A DNA stretch of 64,000 nucleotides from Flavobacterium sp. (GCF_027484205.1 NZ_JAIXUB010000026.1:1-64000), one strand, 5' to 3'. Shown: positions 1-8,760, counted from the first letter of the stretch. A program made the numbers and translations. Notes: generated by a model not told the origin, from the letters alone.

Positions 1-558
1 GACGACTTTGAAGATGGCATCATTGGTTGGCCTTTCTTTGAAAACAAAGTGGTAAACATTAATTATGGAATCAAGAAAATAATTATTCATGATCAACTTC
101 CTGAAATTCCAAAGGAATACATAAAATTGAAATGCAAGAAGATCAATAATCTCTTCTATATCCCATTAACATTGGTCGTTGATGGAAAAAAAATTACCGA
201 CTGGTATGAACTGGATACAGGTTGTGATGGTTCTATAATTGTAAGCAATTTACTAGCTGCGAAGCGTAATCTAATAGGCAAAATGACCAAAATAGGTAGT
301 TCCGTTACTACAGGTTCAGATAATCATGAAATTGAAAATGACATGGTTTTACTAGATGAAGTGCGAATGAAAAAATACCGTTTTTTTAGAATTCCCATAG
401 ATGTGGCGATTACAAAAAATACTGAAGAAAACAATGATCTTTTAGGAAATAACTTTTTAAAACGATTTCATATTTTTCTGGATTTTAAACAAAATACGAT
501 TTACTTAAAAGTCAACAACTTAGTTCATACCCCATACAAAGAGTCATTGGTTAAATAA
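1..558 (+). CDS. Retropepsin-like aspartyl protease, 5'-truncated by the window edge
   Basis: The frame is open from base 1, so the gene begins upstream and 185 residues are visible. A GTG at 49 is not a credible start because the residues before it (DGIIGWPFFENKVVNI) read like the end of a first aspartyl-protease lobe. The second lobe follows, with the catalytic motif ELDTGCDGS near visible residue 72 and the closing hydrophobic-hydrophobic-G motif LLGNNFLKRF near residue 150. This two-lobe clan AA arrangement is common in Bacteroidetes secreted proteins, sometimes with a PDZ domain; none is visible here. The signal peptide would lie outside the window. Substrate unknown. The family call is firm; the boundaries are not. 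Confidence 0.8.
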   Translation, partial: DDFEDGIIGWPFFENKVVNINYGIKKIIIHDQLPEIPKEYIKLKCKKINNLFYIPLTLVVDGKKITDWYELDTGCDGSIIVSNLLAAKRNLIGKMTKIGSSVTTGSDNHEIENDMVLLDEVRMKKYRFFRIPIDVAITKNTEENNDLLGNNFLKRFHIFLDFKQNTIYLKVNNLVHTPYKESLVK

Positions 559-624
559 TCATCAATCAAATTTTATAATATAATCGTACGCACATCTAAA
601 CCAAATTATAAATAAATTATCACA

Positions 625-2097
625 ATGAAAAAAATAGTGTTAATCATAAGTCTAAATCTGACCTCTTTTTTAATTAATGCGCAAGTTGATGCAAGTTCAG
701 ATCTTTCTAAAACCATCCTTGAAAAAGATAGCTTACTTTTTAACGTAGGGTTTAATACTTGCGATATTTCACAATTTGAAAAGCTATTAAGTAATAATTT
801 AAAATTTTACCACGATAAAGATGGTATTTCAGACAAAGCAAAATTCTTGACAGATTTAAAAAATGGTATTTGCAATCAAGAAGTCAATCGAAAAGTAAAA
901 CGTTTTTTAATCAAAGAAAACACTGAAATTTTTCCACTCTACAAGAATGGCATCTTGTATGGAGCGGTTCAAAATGGTGCACACCAATTTTCTGAAAAAA
1001 GAGAAACCCAAGCTGGAATTGCAAAATTTACAAATGTTTGGCAATTAGAAAACGGCGAATGGAAACTTACAACCTCATTTAGTTTTGATCATAAACCTTA
1101 TGAAAACAACAACTTAGAAAAGAATATTTTTGATAACGAAACTGAAATTGAAAAATGGTTGAAAGAAAATAAAGTTCCTACTTTAGGAATTGGCGTTATT
1201 AAAGAGGGTAAACTTCATCAAGTAAAAGTGTTTGGAGAAATCTCAAAAGGAATTACTGCACCCTACAATACCATTTTTAATGTAGCCTCGTTAACAAAGC
1301 CAGTAACCGCTATAGTTGCATTAAAATTGGTGAGTTTAGGCAAATGGAATTTAGACGAACCTCTTTACAAATACTGGACTGATCCTGACGTTGCAAACGA
1401 TGCAAGAAATAAAAAACTGACCACACGGATTATTCTTAGCCATCAAACAGGTTTTCCTAATTGGCGAACTATGAATGAAAACGGAAAACTTAACTTTCAA
1501 TTTGAACCAGGCACAAAATATCAATATTCGGGTGAAGGAATGGAATATTTGAGAAAAGCATTGGAAAAGAAGTTTCGTAAATCATTACAACAATTAGCTC
1601 ATGAACTTATTTTTAGACCATTAAAAATGACCGATACAAAATATATTTGGGACAAAAATGTGGACACAACAAGATTGGCAATTGGCTATGATAAAGATGA
1701 AAAAGCATACGAAACTGTAAAGAATAAAATACCCAATGCAGCAGACGATTTATTGACAACCGTTGAAGATTACAGCAAATTTTTGGTAAGTGTTATTAAT
1801 GGCGGTGATTTATCTAAAAATGTTTTTGAAGAAATGACCAAAAACCAAGTAGCAACCACGAAAGGGAAACACTTTGGTTTGGGCTTTGAAATTTATGATT
1901 TAGGCAACGGAGAAATTGCTTTATCTCATGGTGGTTCTGATAAAGGTGTGCAAACCCTCTTTTTTATTTTTCCACAAACGCAAGATGGTCTGCTAATCTT
2001 TACAAATTCTGACAACGGTGTGAACGTTTACGAAAAGATACTGAAAGAATACTTAGGAGAAAAAGGTCAAAAAATAGTTGACATTGAAATGAAATAA
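625..2097 (+). CDS. Secreted serine hydrolase, beta-lactamase/PBP4-like fold with N-terminal NTF2-like domain
   Basis: 490 residues. A signal peptide is visible (MKKIVLIISL...NAQ, cleavage near 20). Residues 25-155 resemble a DUF4440/NTF2-like domain (conserved FYHDKDG and GEWKLTTSFSFDH). Residues 170-480 are a class C beta-lactamase-like domain: S222-L-T-K225 (nucleophile and lysine), Y301-S302-G303 in the YxN position, and H435-G-G in the KTG position. The family (PF00144) includes esterases, D-aminopeptidases and peptidases, so resistance to beta-lactams cannot be inferred. It stands alone with no operon partner and is followed by an attC-like spacer. Start chosen because the signal peptide begins there. 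Confidence 0.85.
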   Translation: MKKIVLIISLNLTSFLINAQVDASSDLSKTILEKDSLLFNVGFNTCDISQFEKLLSNNLKFYHDKDGISDKAKFLTDLKNGICNQEVNRKVKRFLIKENTEIFPLYKNGILYGAVQNGAHQFSEKRETQAGIAKFTNVWQLENGEWKLTTSFSFDHKPYENNNLEKNIFDNETEIEKWLKENKVPTLGIGVIKEGKLHQVKVFGEISKGITAPYNTIFNVASLTKPVTAIVALKLVSLGKWNLDEPLYKYWTDPDVANDARNKKLTTRIILSHQTGFPNWRTMNENGKLNFQFEPGTKYQYSGEGMEYLRKALEKKFRKSLQQLAHELIFRPLKMTDTKYIWDKNVDTTRLAIGYDKDEKAYETVKNKIPNAADDLLTTVEDYSKFLVSVINGGDLSKNVFEEMTKNQVATTKGKHFGLGFEIYDLGNGEIALSHGGSDKGVQTLFFIFPQTQDGLLIFTNSDNGVNVYEKILKEYLGEKGQKIVDIEMK

Positions 2098-2225
2098 AAA
2101 CAACTGCAAACAAGATGTTGCAAAAGATCGGGATGAATAGCTTCAATTAAACTTTTGTGCTGAAAATCCGCCACATCGCTAATCCGAGAACCGTTAGTTA
2201 CGATTATAAAACAAAACATAAAAAA
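2098..2225. repeat. attC-like intergenic spacer 1
   Basis: Non-coding spacer ending in the core CCGTTAGTTAC at 2191-2201, about 25 bp before the next start codon. The phrase ACTTTTGTGCTG at 2151-2162, the CGCTAATCCGAGAACC run and the terminal core resemble a spacer type I recall recurring between unrelated stand-alone genes in Bacteroidetes; that recollection cannot be checked here. The 3' core resembles the one at 3102-3110. Possible gene-cassette recombination site; it does not match the strict GTTRRRY integron consensus. Confidence 0.35.
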
Positions 2226-3050
2226 ATGAAACAATTTTTGACATTCATATTGTTTTTGCCGACAATAACTATCTATGCACAAAATGTGCCTTACGAAAAA
2301 CAGAATATTTATAAAACTAAATTTGACGATGCAATTCCTGTTTTAAATGTTGCAACATTTCATATGGGCGAAACTTCTGATGCAATGCGGACAGAATTTG
2401 ACGAAAATGATAAAAATAACTTAAAAGAAATTAAGAAAGTTGCCAAACTTTTATCAGAATTTAAACCAACAATTATTATAATTGAAGCATTGCCCGAAAA
2501 AGATAGTGTTAGGCAAGCCGACTACTTAGACTATATAAAAAATCCAAACAAAAAATTTGCAAATCCTGATGAAAGAGAGTTATTAGCCTACGAAGTTGGA
2601 AGACTTAGTGGAGCTACTAAAATTTACGGAGTAGATTATAAAGAAAGTTATAGTATACAAGGAGACACAATAAATCCTATTGATAAAACCACAAACAGTA
2701 AATATTGGAAAATGGTGGATGAAAACGACAAGAAAAATCCAGAAGACGGCATTCCTTTTTATGAGTTATTTAAACTTAACAACCATCCACAATATTTAGA
2801 AAGCCTTATTAATATAAATGCTGATTTATTGCTTTATATTTCTAATAAAGGAAAATCGGAAGGTGCGGACGCAGCTTCTAAATTTTATCATCGAAATTTA
2901 GTAATGTTTTCTAATCTCAATCAAATTCCGATGACCAAAGACGATAGGGTTTTTATTTTAATGGGAGGAACTCACACAGCATTTTTTATGGATTTTTTAA
3001 AAAGAAGTCCAAAATTTATACTTGAAAACACATTTGATTACCTAAAATAA
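2226..3050 (+). CDS. Secreted DUF5694-like (TraB/GumN-type) protein
   Basis: 274 residues from the ATG at 2226, chosen because a signal peptide starts there (MKQFLTFILFLPTITIYAQN). An in-frame ATG at 2157 would put 23 charged residues before it and lies inside the spacer. The body has VLNVATFHMGETSD, an acidic IIIIEALPEKDS strand and a C-terminal ILMGGTHTAFFMDFL, which match my memory of DUF5694, a family related to TraB/GumN putative peptidases with G-x-H and E motifs. No enzyme activity is established. The gene is alone, flanked by attC-like spacers on both sides. Confidence 0.75.
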   Translation: MKQFLTFILFLPTITIYAQNVPYEKQNIYKTKFDDAIPVLNVATFHMGETSDAMRTEFDENDKNNLKEIKKVAKLLSEFKPTIIIIEALPEKDSVRQADYLDYIKNPNKKFANPDERELLAYEVGRLSGATKIYGVDYKESYSIQGDTINPIDKTTNSKYWKMVDENDKKNPEDGIPFYELFKLNNHPQYLESLININADLLLYISNKGKSEGADAASKFYHRNLVMFSNLNQIPMTKDDRVFILMGGTHTAFFMDFLKRSPKFILENTFDYLK

Positions 3051-3146
3051 CCGCAGCTATCAACGTTTTGGTAATATGATGGCTGAAGGAATTCTAACAA
3101 ACGTTGTTACAATTTTTACCCAAACTCAAATAAAACAAAGAACAAT
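3051..3146. repeat. attC-like intergenic spacer 2
   Basis: Holds an exact 8-bp inverted repeat, CAACGTTT (3061-3068) and AAACGTTG (3099-3106), separated by 30 bp, with the core CGTTGTTAC at 3102-3110. The layout (short inverted ends, variable middle, core just upstream of the next gene) is like an attC site. The core resembles spacer 1 (CGTTAGTTAC). No integrase is visible in the window. Confidence 0.35.
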
Positions 3147-4529
3147 ATGATAAATAAAAGTATATCACTCGCTTTTTTATTGATTTTATTAAATTCTTGT
3201 ACTGTTTCAAAAAATATAACTGCCAATCAAACACAAGATACCTGGAAAGCAAGCTTTGAACGTTTCAGTGGCAATGAAAAAATTGAAATTAGCAGTAAAC
3301 CAAACCATCTAGCGTATCTAAGCTCAAAGTGGAAAACAACTGAAGGCAAATTAGATATTGTAATCAATGGGACAGCATTACCCAAGCAAAATACAATCAA
3401 CCACACTAAGATCGATTTGAATAAAAAGGCAACTATTAAAATGGTTGGAGAAAACGCTAACGGATTCTATTCACTTCATTATCCCATTTATGAACAAAAA
3501 AAAATCAACATTAATTATAACAGCAATTTTGAGTTACTGGCTTTAGCGAGCTTTCTAATTAATTACGAAGACTTTGCCTCTATTCCTGATGAGCAATCAT
3601 TCAACATCAACGGAAAAGACATCAGAATAAAAGATTTATATGCTATCAATTTCAAAATTGCAAATGAGTTTAAATCCTACTTAAACAGTAAAAACCTTCA
3701 AGTTATTAAAACTTTTTTTGATAAAAAATTCTATCTACAATATTCAAATCTACTTTTGAGTATTGATAATTTTCCGAATGCTAAAGTAAATAAAGAAAAT
3801 AAATTCTTAAGTGAATTTAATTCATTACAAGAAGCTGAAAACTTTGTAAATGCTTTTAACAATTTTAGTACAGAAATAAAATTTAATGCGTTTTTGGAAA
3901 AATACAAACCCTATTATGATAAGATGATTTTGGAAGTTTCTCAAAATATTCCAAAGCAAAATTTCATTACTGAGATGGAACATCTCTACAGTAAACAAGT
4001 CAAAAATTACAATCTTTACCCTAGTCTAACATTAGGATTTGGCCAAGCTTTTGGAGTTGGACGTGAAAATATGATAGGAAACATTTTTGCATGTTTCAAT
4101 AAACCTGAAAAAATTGACAATCCCAAAGATTTAGAATTAGGCTTTAATAACGAAACTTCGCTTCGAACCATTTGCATCCACGAGTTTGGTCATTCGTTTA
4201 TAAATCCTGCAATTGATACAATAAATCCAACAATACTCGAAGAAAAAAAGGCACTCTTCGATACTATAAAAAATAAAATGTCTGAACAAGGTTATACAGA
4301 ATGGAAAATATGTTTGTATGAACACTTTGTAAGAGCTAATGAAGTGATGGTTACTCGACTTTTAAATAAAAACCAAAAAGCCGATGAAATCCTAAATGAT
4401 AATTATAAAAATCGGTCATTTATTTATCTTCCACAAATTATCGAAAAATTAGAATTTTGGTATTACAACGAATATTTTGATAAAACTTATGAAGAAAAAA
4501 TAAGAGAGATAATTCAAGAACTGAAATAA
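3147..4529 (+). CDS. DUF4932-type lipoprotein with HEXXH metalloprotease motif
   Basis: 460 residues. A lipoprotein signal with lipobox LLNSC (Cys18) predicts an anchored periplasmic or surface protein. H345-E-F-G-H349 is a zincin HEXXH motif, followed by SFINP, which is characteristic of DUF4932, a Bacteroidetes family. Further conserved stretches are LGFGQAFGVGRENMIGN and the C-terminal NEVMVTRLL. A zinc-dependent peptidase is likely, substrate unknown. The third zinc ligand is probably a Glu or His in the C-terminal half (for example E in FVRANEV), which I infer rather than see. Confidence 0.75.
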   Translation: MINKSISLAFLLILLNSCTVSKNITANQTQDTWKASFERFSGNEKIEISSKPNHLAYLSSKWKTTEGKLDIVINGTALPKQNTINHTKIDLNKKATIKMVGENANGFYSLHYPIYEQKKININYNSNFELLALASFLINYEDFASIPDEQSFNINGKDIRIKDLYAINFKIANEFKSYLNSKNLQVIKTFFDKKFYLQYSNLLLSIDNFPNAKVNKENKFLSEFNSLQEAENFVNAFNNFSTEIKFNAFLEKYKPYYDKMILEVSQNIPKQNFITEMEHLYSKQVKNYNLYPSLTLGFGQAFGVGRENMIGNIFACFNKPEKIDNPKDLELGFNNETSLRTICIHEFGHSFINPAIDTINPTILEEKKALFDTIKNKMSEQGYTEWKICLYEHFVRANEVMVTRLLNKNQKADEILNDNYKNRSFIYLPQIIEKLEFWYYNEYFDKTYEEKIREIIQELK

Positions 4530-4808
4530 AAAACTGACACCTACCCTTTTGCTTGGTTATTCTTGTTTCCTTTCATTTTCAAAGCAAGAATGACCTAGTA
4601 ATTTTATTTAGTCTAGATTCTGTATTAGTTCTTTTTTATAGGATTATGAATTCTTCTAAAATTACTTTATGAATATTTTTGGAGTAGTTAAATTACCTAT
4701 TTTTATTTTGGTTTTTACTTTGTTTTAGTTTCCTTCGCAAATGGGTTTATTTTTTTTAAATAGGATAAAATTCACATCAAAAAACGGGTAAAATAACCAC
4801 AAAATAAT

Positions 4809-4852
4809 CCCGAACCAATCCCGAACGAAACCCGAACAAAACCCGAACAAAA
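4809..4852. repeat. 11-bp tandem repeat, four units of CCCGAACnAAA
   Basis: Four head-to-tail units with an exact 11-bp period: CCCGAACCAAT, CCCGAACGAAA, CCCGAACAAAA, CCCGAACAAAA. The unit length equals about one helical turn. It lies in the 880-bp non-coding stretch 4530-5408, about 70 bp before the covarying hairpin repeat. Confidence 0.85.
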
Positions 4853-4920
4853 CCTAGCACGAATTTTACACTTAAATTGTACATCAAATTACAAATGAAA
4901 ATCAAATTTTCAATGCAATA

Positions 4921-5042
4921 TTTTGTGGCAAAGTTTTATCAAAATTCATTTTTGCCACACTTTTTGTGGCAATTTATTTAAAAACAAAAATTTTGCCACA
5001 GAATGTGTGGCAAAACAATTAAAAAAAATAAAATTGCCACAA
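4921..5042. repeat. Three-stem palindromic repeat, unit A (GCCAC type)
   Basis: Contains six alternating copies of TTGCCAC or its complement. They form an outer stem (TTGTGGCAA 4923-4931 with TTGCCACAA 5034-5042) and two inner perfect hairpins: TTGCCACA/TGTGGCAA at 4952-4972 with a 5-nt loop, and TTTTGCCACA/TGTGGCAAAA at 4991-5015 with a 5-nt loop. The whole can fold as a three-way junction in RNA or single-stranded DNA. Unit B repeats it 146 bp downstream. Confidence 0.9.
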
Positions 5043-5066
5043 CATTTTCCAACTTTAAATATATTT

Positions 5067-5188
5067 TTTTGTGACAATGTTGAATCAAAATTCATTCTTG
5101 TCACACTTTTTGTGACAATTTAATTGAAATCAAAAATTTTGTCACAGAAAGTGTGACAAAAAGATAAAATAAAAATAAATTGTCACAA
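5067..5188. repeat. Three-stem palindromic repeat, unit B (GTCAC type)
   Basis: Aligned to unit A at a constant 146-bp offset with no indels, about 83% identical over 120 positions by hand count. All six GCCAC/GTGGC motifs have become GTCAC/GTGAC, so every stem stays perfectly paired: outer stem TTGTGACAA 5069-5077 with TTGTCACAA 5180-5188, hairpins 5098-5118 and 5137-5161. The rest of 4530-5408 holds no gene I can support; 5189-5408 has only a CACAGATTAAAGTCCGCGC stretch of a kind I recall as common between Bacteroidetes genes, and a possible promoter. Confidence 0.9.
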
Positions 5189-5375
5189 CTTTTAAAAAAT
5201 ACCAATAGCACAGATTAAAGTCCGCGCTATCGTTACGTTAACATATCGGCTACAATGTTTTAAATGTAGTTAAGATGTGTTAAACCTCTTCTTAGTATTC
5301 AAAAATCAAATTTTAAAAATAATTTTAACTATAAAAAATAGGTAAAACCCTAATTTAATGACAATTATATTTTGA

Positions 5376-5383
5376 TACCTTTG
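5376..5383 (+). promoter_or_regulatory. Possible -7 box TACCTTTG for the pentapeptide-like lipoprotein gene
   Basis: Matches the Bacteroidetes TAnnTTTG -7 consensus 26 bp before the start codon at 5409. No convincing TTTG -33 box is at the expected distance, so support is modest. Confidence 0.35.
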
Positions 5384-5408
5384 ATGACTAACCATTAACA
5401 CTTTAAAA

Positions 5409-6854
5409 ATGAAAAAGAATATTCTATTTTTAGTTTTACTAGCATTTCTTAGTTCCTGCTCTGTTGAAAAATTGATTGAGCAAAACAATCAAATTAGTAA
5501 AACAATCAGTCAACAAAATGATACTATTATTTATCGTTTGAAAAAAGTAGTTGAAAATGATAATAATATTTATTACAAGGAAGGCACTCCTAATTTAAAA
5601 AATCTGAAAAGAATATCGTTTAAGGAATTTTATTATGGCGATATTATCAATGAAAAAATTACAGACAAAAAAGGTGAATGGATAAAAGTAGATTTGACAG
5701 AACGAGTTTATACAAGTGAAAATGTTTTTTTTGTTCGAGGTAGAAGTGGTTGGCTTTCTTTTAAAAATCCTGAAAATGTTTATTTAACAAATAATGAAGC
5801 GAGCACTAAAAGCATTGATAGTAATGAGAATTTTGAGTTCAAGGTACAAAAAATGGCAGCAAATGATTTTACTGCTCAAGATAAAAATACAACAAAACCT
5901 GACTTGATGGATCAAAAACTTGTTGATGAACTATTAGCACACAATGCTTTGAATTTTGATGGATTAAAATTTGATAACAAACGATTTGATTATGCCAATT
6001 TTTCTTCTGGCTCCTTTAGAGGTACATATTTTTTGAACTCTAATTTATCAAATATTACAGCAACTAGCGGAGGATTAACCAATTCGTTTGATTTTACCAA
6101 TACTAAAATTGAAGGAGGAACCAACACTTTTTGGAATTTAAACAAGTGGAAATTAAAGAATTTTATTATTTTAAATACCTTATTAGAAAATTGTAACTTC
6201 ACTAATTGCACTTTCTTTTCAGATGCTAGTGGTATGGTAAATTTAAATAACGTTACTATCAAAAATTCAAATTTTGATTTTACCGCAGATGGTTATTTTA
6301 AATTAAATGGTATAAGAAAAACAACCTTTGAAGGATGTACATTTACAGAATCTAAGACTTATGGCTCTGTAGGTTTTGAAGTAAAATATATTGCTTGCAA
6401 CTTCAATAAAGGTTTTTGGAATGGGGTTTCTTTTAATAACACTCAAGCACCAACAAGTAAAATTATAGGAGGCAGTTTTAGTGATTTTAAAATTATTGGT
6501 GGTGATTGGTCTTACATTAAAATTGAGCCTTATGGTATTAAAACTAATTTTTCAAAAACAGAGTTTGTTAGCGTTTTATTGAATAATGCTACTATTGAAG
6601 GTTGGTTTAAAGAGAACTTTAAAATGTATGGATTTGGCAACTATTCTTCGATAAACTTTACGACATCAATTTTTGAAAATGGAACTTTTGGTAGTGCCAC
6701 CCAAACTAACAAAACAAACTTTAAAAATTGCAATTTTACGGGTTGTGAATTTAGAGAAAATGTAAAATTTATTAACTGTGATTTAACAGGATCAACTTTT
6801 CCTCCTAACCTTCCAAGCTCTATGTTTGATAATTGTATTGGAGTAAATCTATAA
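5409..6854 (+). CDS. Lipoprotein with C-terminal pentapeptide-like beta-helix
   Basis: 481 residues. The lipobox LSSC gives acylation at about Cys17. Residues 50-125 look like a small SH3-like beta domain (GEWIKVDLTERVYTSENVFFVRGRSGWLSF). From about 170 onward the sequence repeats short strands of the type F-x-N-x-x-F and NCxF (LKFDNKRFDYANFSSGSF; NCNFTGCEF; NCDLTGSTF), as in pentapeptide-repeat or right-handed beta-helix proteins. No catalytic motif seen. Alone in its transcription unit, with a strong terminator after it. Function unknown; probably a surface or periplasmic structural or binding protein. Confidence 0.75.
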   Translation: MKKNILFLVLLAFLSSCSVEKLIEQNNQISKTISQQNDTIIYRLKKVVENDNNIYYKEGTPNLKNLKRISFKEFYYGDIINEKITDKKGEWIKVDLTERVYTSENVFFVRGRSGWLSFKNPENVYLTNNEASTKSIDSNENFEFKVQKMAANDFTAQDKNTTKPDLMDQKLVDELLAHNALNFDGLKFDNKRFDYANFSSGSFRGTYFLNSNLSNITATSGGLTNSFDFTNTKIEGGTNTFWNLNKWKLKNFIILNTLLENCNFTNCTFFSDASGMVNLNNVTIKNSNFDFTADGYFKLNGIRKTTFEGCTFTESKTYGSVGFEVKYIACNFNKGFWNGVSFNNTQAPTSKIIGGSFSDFKIIGGDWSYIKIEPYGIKTNFSKTEFVSVLLNNATIEGWFKENFKMYGFGNYSSINFTTSIFENGTFGSATQTNKTNFKNCNFTGCEFRENVKFINCDLTGSTFPPNLPSSMFDNCIGVNL

Positions 6855-6919
6855 TACTACCGTTTTAAAACTTATTCTATAGTAACTTATGGATTTCATT
6901 ATCCATTCAATCTAATCTA

Positions 6920-6955
6920 AATCTCAAGTGCTTTGACACTTGAGATTTTTTTATT
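6920..6955 (+). terminator. Rho-independent terminator
   Basis: Perfect 11-bp stem AATCTCAAGTG/CACTTGAGATT with a 6-nt loop, followed by a T run. It ends the lipoprotein gene. The remaining 6956-7164 is AT-rich and holds a TAGGTTTG sequence at 7072-7079 that may be a -7 box for the next genes. Confidence 0.85.
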
Positions 6956-7164
6956 TACTTTTTTTTGCCAAAATGAGGAAAACCGTAAAATAGTGTGAAA
7001 ATGGTATTTTATTTTTACAAAAATTAAGTATTTGTACGTAGTTTTTTATTAAAATAAATATTTATTTTTGGTAGGTTTGGAAAGAATGAAAAAGCAAAAA
7101 TTGTGGTTTAAATTAAGAAGAGATAAAGATTGTTGAAAATAATTAAACATAAAAAATAAATATT

Positions 7165-7311
7165 ATGAAAAAAGTGAAAAACCACGAAGCTGATATTAAA
7201 AATAAAAACATAGGTACAACAGGAGTTAATGAAACTTTTAAGAAAGCAAATGATCATAAATCGGATACTTTAAATCCTAACAATGAAAAGTTTAAAGAAA
7301 AGAAAAGTTAA
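7165..7311 (+). CDS. Small basic hydrophilic protein (48 aa), hypothetical
   Basis: ATG at 7165, TAA at 7309. The product is 48 residues, rich in Lys and Asn with no hydrophobic segment and no known motif. Supported by its position: about 85 bp after a TAGGTTTG -7-like box, with A-rich sequence (ATAAAAAATAAATATT) before the ATG as usual in this phylum, and overlapping the start of the next small gene. It could be a translated leader or a real micro-protein; codon use cannot decide at this length. Confidence 0.4.
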   Translation: MKKVKNHEADIKNKNIGTTGVNETFKKANDHKSDTLNPNNEKFKEKKS

Positions 7312-7486
7312 AGATGAATTAACAACAAAAATGCACTCTGAATTTACAATTAGTAAAGAAAAAGAAGTAGCAATAAAAGTTTTATTAGCCAAACAAGATA
7401 TGAAAGAGTTTAATTATTCTGTTGCTCAGGTTTGTGAATTGTATGGATTGAGTGATGAAGAAATTGGGATTGTTGAAAATAGTTAA
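7283..7486 (+). CDS. Small protein (67 aa, or 51 aa from 7331), hypothetical
   Basis: ATG at 7283 overlaps the upstream small gene by 29 nt; an alternative ATG at 7331 would give 51 residues and avoid the overlap. The C-terminal part (FNYSVAQVCELYGLSDEEIGIVENS) looks like a helix-turn-helix-length helical pair, but is too short to assign. Ends 11 bp before the next gene and is probably co-transcribed with it. Confidence 0.5.
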   Translation: MKSLKKRKVKDELTTKMHSEFTISKEKEVAIKVLLAKQDMKEFNYSVAQVCELYGLSDEEIGIVENS

Positions 7487-7497
7487 TTAGTTTATGT

Positions 7498-8760
7498 ATG
7501 GATATTAAAGATTTTAGAAAATTAGTTGAAACTTCTGCTTTTAAAGGTGAATTAAATAGTTTTCAGGTAACCATTGATTATTCGCATTTAAATTCAGAAA
7601 TCGAATTAAAAGGAATACAATCGGTTTACAAATTTGTTTACGATCAAGTTATTGGTTGGAATAAACTTAAAAATATTCCTACTGAATTTTTAGTATCCAA
7701 AATACATTTTGAAAATTTAAAATCTAGTTTAGTTGCTGTCGCAAGTTATACTGACGTTAATTTACAAAATAGATTTAATACTGATTTTGCTCAATTCCAA
7801 AATAATTTAATAAAAAAGAAAAGTAATAACACTGATTTTATATTTATTTATGATGCTCCTGAAACTGATTTTTTAATTTCTGTAAATAAAAAATCAAGAG
7901 AAAATTTTCTCGGTGCATTAAACTTTATTACAAACTCTGGTGTTAGTCAAAATAGAGACAGAAACTATTTTACTGGCTTACTATTAGCTTATGAATTTAA
8001 ACATCAAGGTAATTCTGAAATTTCAAGAAGAAGTAGTAGTGAAAAATTAAGTTTAAATCAAATAAAAACAAAGTATAATGAATATATAGTTGAAGCTGAA
8101 CAGCAATTAAATAGCAATCTTTCAGATGCAAAAGAAAATCTAACGAATCATTTTGAAACTGTAGATAAATTAAAATCAGAAAAAGACAAAAAATTTGAAG
8201 AATGGTTTACTAGTGTTCAAACAGGTTTTGAAACTTTCTTTACAAATTCCAATGATTCCATAAAAAACAATGAAGATTTATATAGAGAAAAACTTCGTTT
8301 AGAAGCACCAGCAAAATATTGGAAAGATAGAGCAGATAAATTAAAAGCAGAAAGTGATAAACATTTAGATTTGTTAGTGCGAATTTCTTTATTTGGTAGT
8401 TCAGCACTGTTTATAATTCTCCTAGCAATTGGTAATAATTATTATTCAAATATTTTTAGCGATACTTTAAAAGGAATTAAATGGTCTTTAATTTTAATTA
8501 CAATTGTATCATTACTTGTGTTTATTATTAGAATACTTGCTAAATTATATTTAAGTTCCTTACATCTATCAAGAGATGCAGAAGAACGCGAGCAGCTAAC
8601 ACATTTCTATTTAGCCCTTAAAAAAGATACAACTATTGAACCTGAAGAAAGACAATTAATACTTCAATCTTTATTTAGTAGAGCGGAAACAGGTTTGTTA
8701 AAAGAGGATTCCTCTCCCACAATGCCAATGAGTTTTATTGAGAAGTTTTCAGGAAAATAA
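7498..8760 (+). CDS. Membrane protein with coiled coil, DUF6161-like
   Basis: 420 residues. An N-terminal globular part of about 180 residues is followed by a coiled coil at about 180-295 (long runs of K, E, L and N). Two transmembrane segments come next (LFGSSALFIILLAIG near 300 and WSLILITIVSLLVFIIRIL near 330). A conserved C-terminal cytoplasmic segment reads HLSRDAEEREQLTHFYLALKKD and is followed by EPEERQLILQSLFSRAETGL. That C-terminal signature is what I associate with DUF6161, a family of unknown role. It probably forms a unit with the small genes before it and the GYF-domain gene after it. Confidence 0.7.
   Translation: MDIKDFRKLVETSAFKGELNSFQVTIDYSHLNSEIELKGIQSVYKFVYDQVIGWNKLKNIPTEFLVSKIHFENLKSSLVAVASYTDVNLQNRFNTDFAQFQNNLIKKKSNNTDFIFIYDAPETDFLISVNKKSRENFLGALNFITNSGVSQNRDRNYFTGLLLAYEFKHQGNSEISRRSSSEKLSLNQIKTKYNEYIVEAEQQLNSNLSDAKENLTNHFETVDKLKSEKDKKFEEWFTSVQTGFETFFTNSNDSIKNNEDLYREKLRLEAPAKYWKDRADKLKAESDKHLDLLVRISLFGSSALFIILLAIGNNYYSNIFSDTLKGIKWSLILITIVSLLVFIIRILAKLYLSSLHLSRDAEEREQLTHFYLALKKDTTIEPEERQLILQSLFSRAETGLLKEDSSPTMPMSFIEKFSGK

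Noticed and set aside
2067..2282. Minus-strand 71-residue frame
   Set aside because: Spans the end of one gene, the spacer and the signal peptide of the next; a shadow.
4559..4591. Dyad ATTCTTG...CAAGAAT as terminator of the metalloprotease gene
   Set aside because: A 19-nt loop and no T run; too weak to call.
4921..5188. CRISPR-like array
   Set aside because: Repeats are palindromic stems with irregular, similar spacers; only two 146-bp units, no spacer diversity and no cas genes.
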